Source of the DNA: Bifidobacterium canis
GTDB taxonomy: Bacteria > Actinomycetota > Actinomycetes > Actinomycetales > Bifidobacteriaceae
Assembly: GCF_009727065.1 (NCBI RefSeq)
Contig: NZ_WNLP01000002.1
Span: 62,001-126,000 of the forward strand
Reading direction: 5' to 3'
DNA: 64,000 nucleotides
The notes under the pieces are model-generated. The model ran no database searches, was not told where the DNA came from, and saw only the letters and a program-made list of their open reading frames with translations. Position 1 is the stretch's first letter, and each line of letters begins with the position of its first letter. Positions 40,040-49,603 of this stretch are shown here, piece by piece. Both the position numbers and the translations under genes were made by a program.

Positions 40040-40147
40040 GCTTACAAGGTGACATTAGTGGGCATACTACTCTGTATGCATGGGTCAATATAGCGGTTTT
40101 CCGGCCGCTATAGCGGCTGATATCTCGGATAATGTCGCCTCGTAAGT
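40040..40147. repeat. Family B miniature inverted-repeat element, copy B2
   Basis: GCTTACAAGGTGACATTA (40040-40057) and TAATGTCGCCTCGTAAGT (40130-40147) are inverted repeats with three mismatches and match the ends of B1. The 108-bp element has an internal hairpin (CGGCCGCTATAGCGG region). It lies 170 bp before the zinc-ribbon gene. Confidence 0.88.
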
Positions 40148-40316
40148 GAGAGGTATATTCGGTGCACGTTGGTGGATGAGGAATGTAATCGGATGCTCGA
40201 TGAAAAGTGCCGGTGACTTGCAACTCTTTTGTTCATGTTCTGGCTCCTACATACATCTTTCGAAAGCTTACGAATATACTGGAATACATTGCTGTTGCTG
40301 TTCACAGGAGAATCAT

Positions 40317-41531
40317 ATGGCGATGATCCGTTGCCCCGAATGCGGAACTAATATCTCCGACCGTGCAAAACGTTGCCCGTACTGCGGTTTTGAAAGCGAA
40401 GATAATACACGGTCCATCGCAACGCAAGACGAGTATCTACCTGCGCTGTCGGTGAAGATGGCAATCACCCGTTGGGATCCTCTCAATGCTCAGGAAGAGG
40501 ATGAGGAAGAGATGTCAGAAATCGAGCTTGTAGATCTGGCTCCCGCTGACAGTAAGAGACTCGGCAGATTGCTGGGCAGCTGGGATCGGCTTGTAGTGGC
40601 GCTTCCCGCGCTTGCGGAAGCTATTCGTGCTATGGCGATGAATGAAACGGAAACTCGGTGGGTTGCCGATCTTCCTGCTTATTACTGCAAGCTTATCGAT
40701 GAAGGAAAGCTTGTTCTGAAAGAGAGCGAAGGTGGCCTGCTGCCTGTTCTCTTCGATGAGAAAGGCCATTTCGCCAAGCAGGTGCGCCTCAAAGAGGTGG
40801 CCTCTAATCCGGAGCTGTTGCATTCGTTGCGGCATTTGGAGACCCAAGCTGCAATCGCGATGGTTGCCGCGCAGATAGAGCACATGGGTGAAATGATTGA
40901 ATCGCTGAGCAAGGATCTACAGAACGATCGCTTGGCGATTGCAGATAGCGCATGGGACAAGTTGCGGCAGGCTCAGATGATTCCAGAGGGTCGCGCTCGC
41001 GATGAATATGTCCGTGTAGCACTCTCCACGGCTACAGATGCAAAGCGCACACTGATGAGAAACTTTGTTGAACGTCAGCGTGTGATTGAGGGGAATGACA
41101 GTGGCATTTTCGCCATTGCAAAGAATGTGGTGACAGGGAACGCTGACCTTGCAGAAAAAGCTGCGTCGGACGCTATGCAAGACCTTGTGGCCATAGCGAA
41201 CATGGTACAGGTGGAATGCCAGGGTCACATACTGCTCAACCAGGTAGACGCTGCTCAAGAGAGTCTTCTGGAGTTCGCTGAATTTGTTGAAGATCGAAGG
41301 CTCGATGATGAGAATACGCTGCTAGATCTCAACGGACCTCTTGACGTAGAGGTAGGCGGGCAGAAACTGATTGAACAATTCCAGCAGATTATAAAGCGGA
41401 CGAAGCAACTGCATTCTGAGCTGGAGGCCGGAGATACGGCAGATGCCATTACTGCTAGTGTTCAGGATACTGATTCGAAGCAGATTGAAGATGAAAAGGA
41501 AGTTTCTGCTGATGTTCCAGAAGAAGAATAA
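40317..41531 (+). CDS. Zinc-ribbon protein of unknown function, 404 aa
   Basis: Starts at ATG 40317 after CACAGGAG. A zinc ribbon is at the N-terminus (CPECGTNISDRAKRCPYCG). The rest is mainly alpha-helical and acidic, with no membrane segment and no catalytic motif that I recognise. The C-terminal 60 residues are Glu/Asp-rich and probably disordered. The next gene, also a zinc-ribbon protein, overlaps its end, so they are likely co-translated. Codon use and base composition are more AT-rich than in the core genes, suggesting acquisition. Confidence 0.75.
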   Translation: MAMIRCPECGTNISDRAKRCPYCGFESEDNTRSIATQDEYLPALSVKMAITRWDPLNAQEEDEEEMSEIELVDLAPADSKRLGRLLGSWDRLVVALPALAEAIRAMAMNETETRWVADLPAYYCKLIDEGKLVLKESEGGLLPVLFDEKGHFAKQVRLKEVASNPELLHSLRHLETQAAIAMVAAQIEHMGEMIESLSKDLQNDRLAIADSAWDKLRQAQMIPEGRARDEYVRVALSTATDAKRTLMRNFVERQRVIEGNDSGIFAIAKNVVTGNADLAEKAASDAMQDLVAIANMVQVECQGHILLNQVDAAQESLLEFAEFVEDRRLDDENTLLDLNGPLDVEVGGQKLIEQFQQIIKRTKQLHSELEAGDTADAITASVQDTDSKQIEDEKEVSADVPEEE

Positions 41532-41775
41532 AGACAATAACGATGACGCGCAAGAGATTGAGACCACAGAAGCACAAACGACTAAAAGCCGAAAATGCGC
41601 TTCGTGTGGTAAGCGAATCTCGTTGAAGAGAAAGAGCGATTACTGCTATCGCTGTGACATGAAGTGCGCAGAGACAGGATTCGGAATCGCAGGTGTCGTC
41701 GCGCTGGGTGGTATGGCAGTCAAAAAGTACGGTCCGAAGGTTCTTCAAACTGTTATAAAAAACGTTAAGAAATGA
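41512..41775 (+). CDS. Small zinc-ribbon membrane protein, 87 aa
   Basis: Begins MFQKKNKDNNDD inside the end of the previous gene (20-bp overlap); an in-frame ATG at 41491 is possible. Two CxxC-type pairs (CASCGKRISLKRKSDYCYRC) form a zinc ribbon. A hydrophobic segment (GFGIAGVVALGGMAV) and a Lys-rich end follow. Likely acts with the 404-residue zinc-ribbon protein. Function unknown. Confidence 0.6.
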   Translation: MFQKKNKDNNDDAQEIETTEAQTTKSRKCASCGKRISLKRKSDYCYRCDMKCAETGFGIAGVVALGGMAVKKYGPKVLQTVIKNVKK

Positions 41776-41881
41776 TTTGATTTAGTAACGGCTTTGCACA
41801 TGAGGGCAGACGCTTTGCGGTGTTGACGTCGATGCGGATCTTCAACTTCTCGTTGAAACCGTATTCTCCGCCCTCTTTCAT
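41765..41881 (-). pseudogene. Coding-like fragment, possible gene remnant
   Basis: The minus strand reads ATG...TAA for 38 residues: MKEGGEYGFNEKLKIRID, then VNTAKRLPSCAKPLL. Its base composition at 41820-41880 is higher in GC than the surroundings, and the residue pattern looks protein-like. It has no clear ribosome binding site and overlaps the end of the small zinc-ribbon gene. I read it as a possible remnant of a lost gene. The remainder of 41882-42149 shows no gene. Confidence 0.25.
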
Positions 41882-42149
41882 TTATCTCTGGCCATTGAGT
41901 ATACGATAAGCGGTACGGCAAAACCTATACTTGTGAGCAGTCTGCTAATGGTGATTGTTATGCGGATTAAGCATCAAGAGCGTCATTTTCAATCTCGGCA
42001 TCTATTGGCAAAGATGAAGATTCTTATATACTTGACATAGTCCTAATGGGCTGGCCAGTGCTCTTTAGACCAAACTGTGTTTAGATCCTTTAGGGTGTAA
42101 AAGATAAACTATTATACAATACCATTGTTATTGCGGTATTATATCCAAC

Positions 42150-43606
42150 ATGCTGATCGATAATGACTGGCCTGTTGACGATGATACGTTCCGCTCTGAT
42201 GAAGAAGTCACGGATCTTCCCTCGTTTGTTTTACTGTCTGATTTCCTGAAAGTTGCTACATGGCTGTGTGAGCATGAGCAAAGTGAGTCGCATCCATTTG
42301 CCCTATCCGTTAGTGAGAATGCTCCATCGGATATTAGAGGTATTACGCAGCAGCTTAATAGTCTCACCGCGAGAGACTTTCTTATTGGTGGCGAATCGCA
42401 AGAAGATGTAGTTCTTGCGATTAAAGAAGCTCCAACAGACAAAGCGGATTGCTTCTCTGACAATCTTAGTCAAGTACTTTCTGGATTTGATGAACGAGAT
42501 TTTGATATTTTTGTAAGGCGTTTCACAAAAACAATTCCCGATTCCTTGAGTTCAATAGGTGATGATTATGGGATCAGTCGGGAACGCATCCGTCAGCTAG
42601 AAGCAGAGATTCGTAAACGGTTAGCTCCAGTATTCAAAAGATTTAAAATCTGGTCAAAACTCACCAATCTTTTTGATCAGGGTATACCTTTCTTGACCTG
42701 TGAACAAGCAACTCTGCGCTTCCCAGAACTCAATGACGTATTGCCTGGGCTGAATGCTCCCCTGGCTAACATTATCTTGTCTCAGTATAACCATCAGATT
42801 CAATTGGAAATTAAAGATGGATGGGTCGCAGCGCCAACAATTAAAGATGCGCAAACTTTCTTTGACAATTCACTTGAGCGGTTTGCTAATAAATATGGTG
42901 TGCTGCCCGAGGATAGCCTCGCAAAATATGTTTTCGTGATAAAAATAAGGAAGGCTCTATAGAAATTACTAAAAATTGGTTGCAGTATTCCGCTGCCGCC
43001 TTCTATAAAGGCCATGTGATTTTGCAGCCAACGAAAACGCGTATGTCTATGGCCATTCTCTCAATTGAGCATAAGCCTATGAGTGCGGAGGAAATAGCTG
43101 CTGCCATTCAATTGGGTACAAATATTGTAAATGTAAGCAATATGCTATCTGCAAATCCTGAAACTGTACGAGTCAATAAAGATGATTGGGGCCTACGTGA
43201 ATGGGATATGAAACCATATGTCTCTATTCGCCAAGTGATATATGACAAAATTCAAGCTTATGGCGGGGCGATAGATCAAAACAACTTATAGATGAGCTTG
43301 TTGATGAATATTCGCTCAATGCAAAACAATTTACCATTATTGCAGTGGTTCCCCATTCCGTACGGTAAAAGGTGTGATTTCTATCGCAAACGAGGAGACA
43401 AACGATCCGATCGTTGCAATGATTGAAAAGCACATATACCATATTTTGATTATCGAGATAAGGGTGGCAGTCTTTGGGTTATTGGTGGTTATGAAGAATT
43501 GAAAGAGTTTATGAATGGGTTACGTGCGAAGGGAGCTGATTTTCATTACCGATCCGGAGGTGGACGAGTAACCCAAGGACAAGATGCTTGGTGGTGGAAG
43601 GGATAA
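42150..43606 (+). CDS. Sigma-region-4-like / winged-HTH protein (four frameshifts)
   Basis: As given, the frame breaks at 42941-42945 (A), 43278-43281 (A), 43351-43354 (C) and 43444-43447 (T). One base added to each run gives a protein of about 486 residues. The middle has a sigma-70 region 4-like helix-turn-helix (SSIGDDYGISRERIRQLEAEIRKRL). Further on, MSMAILSIEHKPMSAEEIAAA resembles a HARE-HTH or other winged helix. The end is Gly/Trp-rich (YRSGGGRVTQGQDAWWWKG). No ribosome binding site is obvious before ATG 42150. Four breaks in 1.4 kb are many, so real decay cannot be fully excluded, but each is a homopolymer loss. Confidence 0.62.
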
Positions 43607-43626
43607 GGGTAATTGCAAGTATCATC

Positions 43627-44301
43627 TCATCGAAAACTGCCAATCACACGTCCATCTTCCGTCTTCCACTCTTTCCAGCCGTTGCATGCCCGTCCGATTG
43701 CAAAGACTCCAGCGGCAGATGGTGTGTCAAAATGCATGTCCTTGATCACTACGCCGGCTTGGTCGACACATTCCCGCCGTTGCGCACCGATTCGGGTGTG
43801 TGGATCTATGCTGGCTCCTTCAGTTGTTGATACACGTTGTCCGGCTGGAATGGTCAGCTCACCATCCTCTACGATCATCTGAACATGAAGTGGCGGCTTC
43901 TTCCTGACAAGGTAATACGTGCCGTTAGGAATTTTCAGCACATCGGTGTGCTCGTGGTGCTGTTTGGTCGCTTCGGCAAACACCTGTTCCTTGGGCTCTG
44001 CTTCTGGGTAGATCTGTCGTCCTTCGAACGACGAGAGTAGTTTGACTGCCAGATCTATATCGAGTGCGAATAACTCGGATTCGCTGACGCGTGCCTTAGA
44101 GAAGATTTCATCGAGCATTCGCTCTTTCTCATCGTAGTCTTCAACTTCAATCGCAAATCGACGTTTGAAGCTCGTGACATTGCGATAGCCGTCAGTCTCC
44201 AATTTACGCATGCGTTCGGGGAAATTTCTGGTTTCGGTCTTGCCTATCTTTATAAGTCCTTTTACTGCAGAAGACATCACATAAAGTACGCCAGTTGCCA
44301 T
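43627..44301 (-). CDS. GIY-YIG nuclease-like protein with DUF4357
   Basis: A 224-residue protein starting MATGVLYVMSSAVKGLIKIGKT, a GIY-YIG-type (T5orf172-like) N-terminus with the Tyr and the GKT segment. ERMRKLETDGYRNVTSFKRRFAIEVED and FALDIDLAVKLLSSFEGR follow. The C-terminus (MHFDTPSAAGVFAIGRACNGWKEWK) is a DUF4357 domain, often found in predicted nucleases and restriction-linked proteins. I chose ATG 44301 because the domain begins at once; upstream in-frame Met codons exist. It is convergent with the sigma-like gene. Likely acts on nucleic acid; partner unknown. Confidence 0.8.
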   Translation of the reverse strand: MATGVLYVMSSAVKGLIKIGKTETRNFPERMRKLETDGYRNVTSFKRRFAIEVEDYDEKERMLDEIFSKARVSESELFALDIDLAVKLLSSFEGRQIYPEAEPKEQVFAEATKQHHEHTDVLKIPNGTYYLVRKKPPLHVQMIVEDGELTIPAGQRVSTTEGASIDPHTRIGAQRRECVDQAGVVIKDMHFDTPSAAGVFAIGRACNGWKEWKTEDGRVIGSFR

Positions 44302-44485
44302 CGTCGATCCTGCCTTCATTATCGGTGTAGTTGTATTGTACGCGCCGAAAGCAGTCGTAAAAATATAAGTATTACGGCATGCAGGTGCATGCATGTCATT
44401 GGTTCTCATAGAGCGCGTCGCAACAAGCAACGATATAGACTAACCCATATATTTTGTTTAAAAATACGAGTATGGAGTGATGATC

Positions 44486-44974
44486 ATGAAGGGACTCAAT
44501 CTTATTACTGCGCAAGAGCTTGCACTCATTCAAGGAATGACGCCTCCTGCGGAGGCGGACCAAGAGAAAATCGACGCTATTGACGAGGCAGTATGGGAAG
44601 CCAGATCAGAGTGGGAAGACGACGACAATTACGATGACTCCAATGATCCCTACATTACCTGCATGTCGCAAGATTTCATCCTGAATGCCGAATTCCTGCC
44701 TTATGATGCCAATGCGTCGATGGAATCCATTGCTGATGCAATTATCGAATCTACTCCAGCCACACTCGTGTTGGATTCCAACGAAGAAGACTCTGAATCA
44801 AAACCAGTCAAAGTGGTTTCTGTCACATTCCATGCTAATACCGTGACGCAAGAGCAGACAGACGAATTATTGAATCTTATCGTTGCTCACTATGGAAAAG
44901 ACCCCAAATTGGGCGTCATGGTACAGACCCCAGCTCCCAATCCAAATCTCATCACCATACTTTCTACTTACTGA
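44486..44974 (+). CDS. Acidic hypothetical protein, 162 aa
   Basis: ATG 44486 follows TGGAG at a good distance; in-frame starts at 44477 and 44480 are possible. The product is strongly acidic (WEDDDNYDDSNDPY, LDSNEEDSESKP), soluble, and has alpha/beta character in its second half (VKVVSVTFHANTVTQEQTDELLNLIVAHYGKDPKLGVMVQTP). I recognise no family. It is divergent from the GIY-YIG gene across a 184-bp AT-rich gap. Confidence 0.65.
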   Translation: MKGLNLITAQELALIQGMTPPAEADQEKIDAIDEAVWEARSEWEDDDNYDDSNDPYITCMSQDFILNAEFLPYDANASMESIADAIIESTPATLVLDSNEEDSESKPVKVVSVTFHANTVTQEQTDELLNLIVAHYGKDPKLGVMVQTPAPNPNLITILSTY

Positions 44975-45494
44975 TTATTGAAGGGTGAAGTTCGATCTCA
45001 CCGTCGCGCGGAGCTGGCAATTGGATGTCGCTTGTTGTCGGCTCCGCAGCACTATTCACGTGGCAAACAGTCGTGCTGAAGAAAATGCCGAGGGAGCACC
45101 CCGGCGATCTGGAGATCCCGTTTCACAGGGGATCTGTAAGCAACAGCATAACAATGAGCCTATAGGAAAGCAGAGCAGCTTTTCACCTGTGTGCAGCTTA
45201 TGCTCAGTCGTTTTCTGATGCGAATATTCTTGATATTGTCTACCTATGTAGTCGCATTGTGGTCCTAATAAAAATTCAGGATGCAAAAGATCGATTCATC
45301 TCATTAATTGCAATGTCTTATCAATGCATGAAAGTGCATGTTGTGTTCAAATAATCGTACTTTGTTTAAACATTGTGTGGAATTCGTTATGATAATTCAC
45401 AATCAGCGTTAAAAATATAGGTTGATAGCAAATCTTAAATATCTATTGCACCTATGTTGCGCTGTTGAAGAGTAGAGAAAAATAAGGAGTGCAG
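44975..45494. other. Intergenic region of about 520 bp without a supported gene
   Basis: A frame at 44985-45218 lacks a convincing start and composition, so I do not call it. The left half (to about 45210) is GC-richer and could be decayed coding DNA; the right half is AT-rich and probably holds the promoter of the lipoprotein gene. Confidence 0.4.
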
Positions 45495-46288
45495 ATGAGA
45501 AAATCAATAATGAGTAAAATCTTTGTTATATTGACTTGTTTTGGTTTAATTGTTACTTTTGCTGCGTGTTCTGGTCAGAAAGAATCTGGTCCTGACTATG
45601 CGGATGATGAGGCGATGTCTGTCATTTCCCAAGGGTTGGAAAAACGCTTTGCGATAGTTGATCAACAAGATTCTGATGATAATTCTGGTGCGAAAACAGT
45701 GCGCGAAGCAGTTAACACGGAGTTGAATACTGATAAGCCTTTAAAAGATCGTCAGTACGAAAATTCGAAACTGCAGGAACAGGTTATTGGTTACATTAAT
45801 GTTCTTGAAGAGTCCCTTGGCGTGATTGACAAATACTCCTATGAGTCCACTGAGTATGTAGAAAATGGACAGAAGTTTATGACAAGAGAACACAGATTCT
45901 CAAAACTTTTGTAGATGATTATGGTCTGAAGGTAAGCGCGCAATATGAGAACACGCTTAAAGATCTAGTTGCTAATGGTACTTCTGCGGCGAAAGAAAAA
46001 GAGGAGAAAGAAGCGATCAACAAGCTGATTTCGTCTGCTGAATTTAAGAAGAATGATGAAGGCTATGACAATTACACTTACACTGCGATAGTTGAGAATA
46101 CTACAGAGTATTCATTTGAGAATGTTTCTGTGGTCTTGAACCTGTATGACAAAGATGGTGTGAAGCAAGAAGCATATGCCAATGTAAATTCTTGGGCTCC
46201 TGGTGAGAAAGTGCGCTTTGAGGCCTATAGCCAGTGCGATGCTCAGCAGATTAAACCGACGGTTCAATATTACAGTGTTGCAGATTGA
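45495..46288 (+). CDS. Predicted lipoprotein with FxLYD-like C-terminal domain (one frameshift)
   Basis: Starts at ATG 45495 after AAGGAG. The signal is MRKSIMSKIFVILTCFGLIV with lipobox FAAC. The frame breaks at 45902-45910; one extra A or T in CAAAACTTTT leads into VDDYGLKVSAQYENTLKDL. The C-terminal part (YDNYTYTAIVENTTEYSFENVSVVLNLYDKDGV and SWAPGEKVRFEAYSQ) looks like the FxLYD-type extracellular beta-sandwich. The full product has about 264 residues. The gene is clearly more AT-rich than the core genes, which suggests transfer. Function unknown. Confidence 0.75.
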
Positions 46289-46484
46289 CGGTTGCGTTCT
46301 GATGGTCCCTATGTTCCGTTCGGGAACTAGTAAGTTTTGATGATTATCAGAACGCATCTCTGTACTTATTGTTGAGGTTGAACAGCGCCGATCTTTTCGC
46401 GTCATACTTATGTCTAAGTAATTGTGTGGATCTTACAATGATTCCCAGAAACCGACATAAGCACTTTCTAGAAAAGGACTCACG

Positions 46485-47174
46485 ATGCCAAGACCCTACA
46501 TAATCTGCCACATGATGTCATCAGTCGACGGCCGCATCGACTGCGGCATGACCGCGCAGCTCGCCGGCAACGACGTCTATTACGACTCACTCGCCGCGCT
46601 CGACGCACCCACTCGCGTGAGCGGCCGCGTGACCGCGCAAGACGAAATGGCATCCGGCGTATTCGACGGCGACAAGACTCCGATCGGTCACCCGTGCCAC
46701 TCCGCAGTGCCTGCGAATGCTGCAGAAAACGGTGGCGCATACGAAGTGATCATGGATACGCATGGCACTCTGCTGTGGAACGGCGCGCACTCAGGGGATC
46801 GCCACCTCCTGATCGCCATGAGCGGGCAGGCGCCGCAGGCATACGCCGACTATCTCGACAGCAAGGGCATTGCTTGGATTGCCGCAGGCACTGATTCCAT
46901 CGATCTCGCGCAGGTGTGCAGCATTCTCGCCACCGACTTCGGCGTCGAACGCATGGCAGTCGTCGGCGGCGCACACATCAACGGCGGCTTCCTCAAAGCT
47001 GGCTTACTCGACGAGATCAGCGTGGTGATCGGTCCCGGCATCGACGGACGCGAAGGTATGCCCGGCGTCTTCGACGGTCTCGCCCCGAACGCTCCCGTCA
47101 CACACCTGAAGCTCATTTCGTGCGAGCCCTCTTCCGAAAGCGGCGCCGTCTGGCTGCGCTACAAAACTCTGTGA
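46485..47174 (+). CDS. RibD C-terminal domain / DHFR-like reductase
   Basis: A 229-residue protein of the RibD_C/dihydrofolate-reductase-like fold. It starts PYIICHMMSSVDGRIDCGM, the typical beginning of this family, and has the NADPH-site motif MAVVGGAHINGGFLKAGLLDEISVVIGPGIDGREGMPGVFDG. The catalytic deaminase domain of full RibD is absent, so this is a stand-alone reductase whose substrate may be riboflavin-related or another pyrimidine/pterin. It is a single gene with an AAAAGGA site and is followed by a terminator. Confidence 0.88.
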   Translation: MPRPYIICHMMSSVDGRIDCGMTAQLAGNDVYYDSLAALDAPTRVSGRVTAQDEMASGVFDGDKTPIGHPCHSAVPANAAENGGAYEVIMDTHGTLLWNGAHSGDRHLLIAMSGQAPQAYADYLDSKGIAWIAAGTDSIDLAQVCSILATDFGVERMAVVGGAHINGGFLKAGLLDEISVVIGPGIDGREGMPGVFDGLAPNAPVTHLKLISCEPSSESGAVWLRYKTL

Positions 47175-47208
47175 GACCGTACCGCACTATTAGTAAGCCT
47201 TTGTATTC

Positions 47209-47240
47209 AACCCGTGCAGGCAACACTGCACGGGTTTTCA
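47209..47240 (+). terminator. Terminator after the RibD-like gene
   Basis: AACCCGTGCAG (47209-47219) pairs perfectly with 47226-47236; TT follows. It lies between convergent genes. Confidence 0.78.
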
Positions 47241-47277
47241 ATGTACGCGCTAGTGGCTCACTGAGATCATCGAGAAC

Positions 47278-47834
47278 TCAAAACTCCCGCTTCATCTCGA
47301 CCTCCGGCAACGTGTACCCGAGCCGCGTATCTCCGCGCGGATTCACCCGCACTCGCACAAATCCCGCGCGCTCCAGCACCCGCGCCGACTTCTCGTTCCC
47401 CTCATAATGGCAACCCCACACGGCAGGGCAATGCAGATCTTCTTGCGCATGCCGCAACACCTCCGCCAGCGCCTCGCTCGCATACCCGCGCCCCTGAAAC
47501 TGCTCATCCAGCCAGAATCCCACCTCAGGCTCGCTCGTACTCTCCGAACACGCGTCCTCACCAAAGCGCAGGCCAATATTTCCAATGATTATCTCAGATT
47601 TCCCACGCTCGGCATCGCTAGAGCCGTCACCATTCACACCAGCATTTTTGAGGAGTATTTTGTAATTCTCCGCCGCACAATACTCATCGCACAGTGCTCG
47701 CTGCGCTTCTTCAAGACTGGTTATTACAGGGCAGCCGGTCGCCGGCAAAATATTGGGATTCCGCGTGATTCGCAAAACTCGGACGCATCACGCTCATCCC
47801 AGTTCGTGAGCAGCAATCTCTCCGTTTCCAGCAT
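47278..47834 (-). CDS. GNAT N-acetyltransferase, RimJ/RimL type (one frameshift)
   Basis: Starts MLETERLLLTNWDERDASEF at ATG 47834. The acetyl-CoA motif is EVGFWLDEQFQGRGYASEAL, and GNEKSARVLERAGFVRVR is the typical end of RimJ/RimL-like proteins. The frame breaks at the four A at 47774-47777 (plus strand); one more base gives EFLRITRNPNILPATGCPVI and a product of about 185 residues. It acetylates an amino group, of a protein N-terminus or a small molecule. Substrate unknown. Convergent with the RibD-like gene. Confidence 0.85.
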
Positions 47835-48148
47835 GCTCGCCCCTTTCTTCTGTACGTCTTCATATATTCGCCTGCAAACACGAAGTTTGCTCGTGCTCTT
47901 TCCGCAGCTAGTCAACCCAGTGCCCGCTGATGCACATTTCGCTCTTCGCTGGTGTGCGGCAAAGCTGTGTGATGCTCATGGGCTATAGTCTACAATCGTT
48001 GGAAAGTAAAGCTTTTGAGCGTGTTCGGCTTCGCTTGCGTGTGGGCGTGTAAACGCACATAAGCCACCTACGAGCAAGCAAATCGACACCTGTGAGCGGC
48101 GGCGCGCATAGCACCGAACCGCATCGCCGAACGAGGAGGGCTGCACCT

Positions 48149-49573
48149 GTGAAGAAAGACTCTACACCTGCGAACGCAGAGCGCCGCGCGATTCCGGCCT
48201 CGAACCTCGCGGTCACGATACTGCTGGTGGTGTTGCTCGCCGCCGTGCTCGGCGTAGTGGTTGGTTTCGGCACGATGGGCGTTCTGGGCATTGCCGACCT
48301 CCTGCAGGAGCACATCTGGGAGAAGTTCTTCTTCGACGCTTCCGGCCCTCTTCACATGGTGGCTCCGCTTATTCTGTGCTTGATTGGCGGCGTCGCCATC
48401 GGACTCTGGACCCGCAAATGCGGCTACACGCTCGACACGATGGGCGAGGTGATCGCGGACTACAAAAGAGATGGCGGATACCGCGTTCCCAACTGGGGTG
48501 AGTCGCTCATATTATTCATCCTTCCTATCGCGTTTGGCGGCGCAGTCGGCCCAGAAGCCGGCATCTCCGGCTTCGCTGCTGCTGGATTATCAGGGCTCTC
48601 GAACTCCGTGCGCAGAGCTGGCAGGGGAGCGCTGTCGAAACCGAAGCATCCTGTAACAGCCGCGTTCACCGCACTGCTCGCCTCCTCCGATGACTCCACT
48701 GCCACGGCTGACGCTTCCGCTACGACCGGCGGCTCGACAGCTAACACTGCATCTAAGGACGCTAAAGATCCCACTGACCCCACCACTTCCGCACAGACTT
48801 CCTCGAGTGGCGGTCACGAGAGCAAGATCTCCGAAACCTACGACATCCCGCATCCACGCTTACTGAGGACGATTGTGTGGGCTATCGCCGGCCTTGGCTT
48901 CGCCGGTGGATGCGCGTTGGTCGTACGCATCCTCGGTCATTTCGCCGCCATCGCACGCTTCGACACTCTGGACTTCAGCTCGCTTTCCGGCACCTCAATC
49001 GCCGTGGCAGTGCTTGCGCTGTTCGTTGGCTGGGCATGCGCGGCGATGGGCGACCTGTTCAACGCATGGTCGAAGAAGCTCATGGCACACGTCGGACCAG
49101 ATCCGCTGCCACGCGCGATCATCTGCGGCATCGCACTGGGCGCCGTCGCCTGCTTCATGCCAGGCGTGCTGTTCTCCGGTCAGACTGGTACGGAAGACAT
49201 GATGCACGAGTGGACCAGCTGGGCGCCGATCATGCTCGTGCTGCTGGTGGTGCTCAAACTGTTCCTGACCAAGCTGTGTGTAGCAGCAGACTGGGTAGGC
49301 GGCGAATTCTTCCCAACCATCTTCTGCGGCGTGTGCTTGGGCTATGCGCTGGCTTTGTGGTTCGGTGTGGATCCGATCCTCGTCGTCTGCGTGACCACTG
49401 CATCGCTCGTCTCCGCATGGACTCGCAAACCGTTACTCGCCACAGCCGTACTCGCCCTGTGCTTCCCGCCGCTCGATCTGATTATCGTGCTCGCCGCCGC
49501 CTACCTCGTCTCCGCGCTCCAAACGCTCACTCACAAAGTGACCGTGCGTTTGACCCGCAAGCAAACCGCATAA
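48149..49573 (+). CDS. ClC-family chloride channel / antiporter
   Basis: I chose GTG 48149 (MKKDSTPANAERRAIPASNL), which has GAGGAGGG upstream, over the in-frame GTG 48092. The 474-residue product has 10 or more membrane helices. The GxxGP signature is FGGAVGPEAGISGFAAAGLSG, and GGEFFPTIFCGVCLGYAL resembles the second ClC GxFxP region. A low-complexity hydrophilic insert (TATADASATTGGSTANTASK region, about residues 185-235) interrupts the membrane domain. ClC proteins move chloride or fluoride, often with protons. The insert has no counterpart I know in the family. Confidence 0.83.
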   Translation: MKKDSTPANAERRAIPASNLAVTILLVVLLAAVLGVVVGFGTMGVLGIADLLQEHIWEKFFFDASGPLHMVAPLILCLIGGVAIGLWTRKCGYTLDTMGEVIADYKRDGGYRVPNWGESLILFILPIAFGGAVGPEAGISGFAAAGLSGLSNSVRRAGRGALSKPKHPVTAAFTALLASSDDSTATADASATTGGSTANTASKDAKDPTDPTTSAQTSSSGGHESKISETYDIPHPRLLRTIVWAIAGLGFAGGCALVVRILGHFAAIARFDTLDFSSLSGTSIAVAVLALFVGWACAAMGDLFNAWSKKLMAHVGPDPLPRAIICGIALGAVACFMPGVLFSGQTGTEDMMHEWTSWAPIMLVLLVVLKLFLTKLCVAADWVGGEFFPTIFCGVCLGYALALWFGVDPILVVCVTTASLVSAWTRKPLLATAVLALCFPPLDLIIVLAAAYLVSALQTLTHKVTVRLTRKQTA

Positions 49574-49603
49574 GCTAGGCGTTCGCACCGTGCGTTGAGT
49601 TCG

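Noticed and set aside
44985..45218. 77-codon frame in the 45-kb gap
   Set aside because: No ribosome binding site, no recognisable residues and mixed base composition; possibly decayed DNA, not a supported gene.
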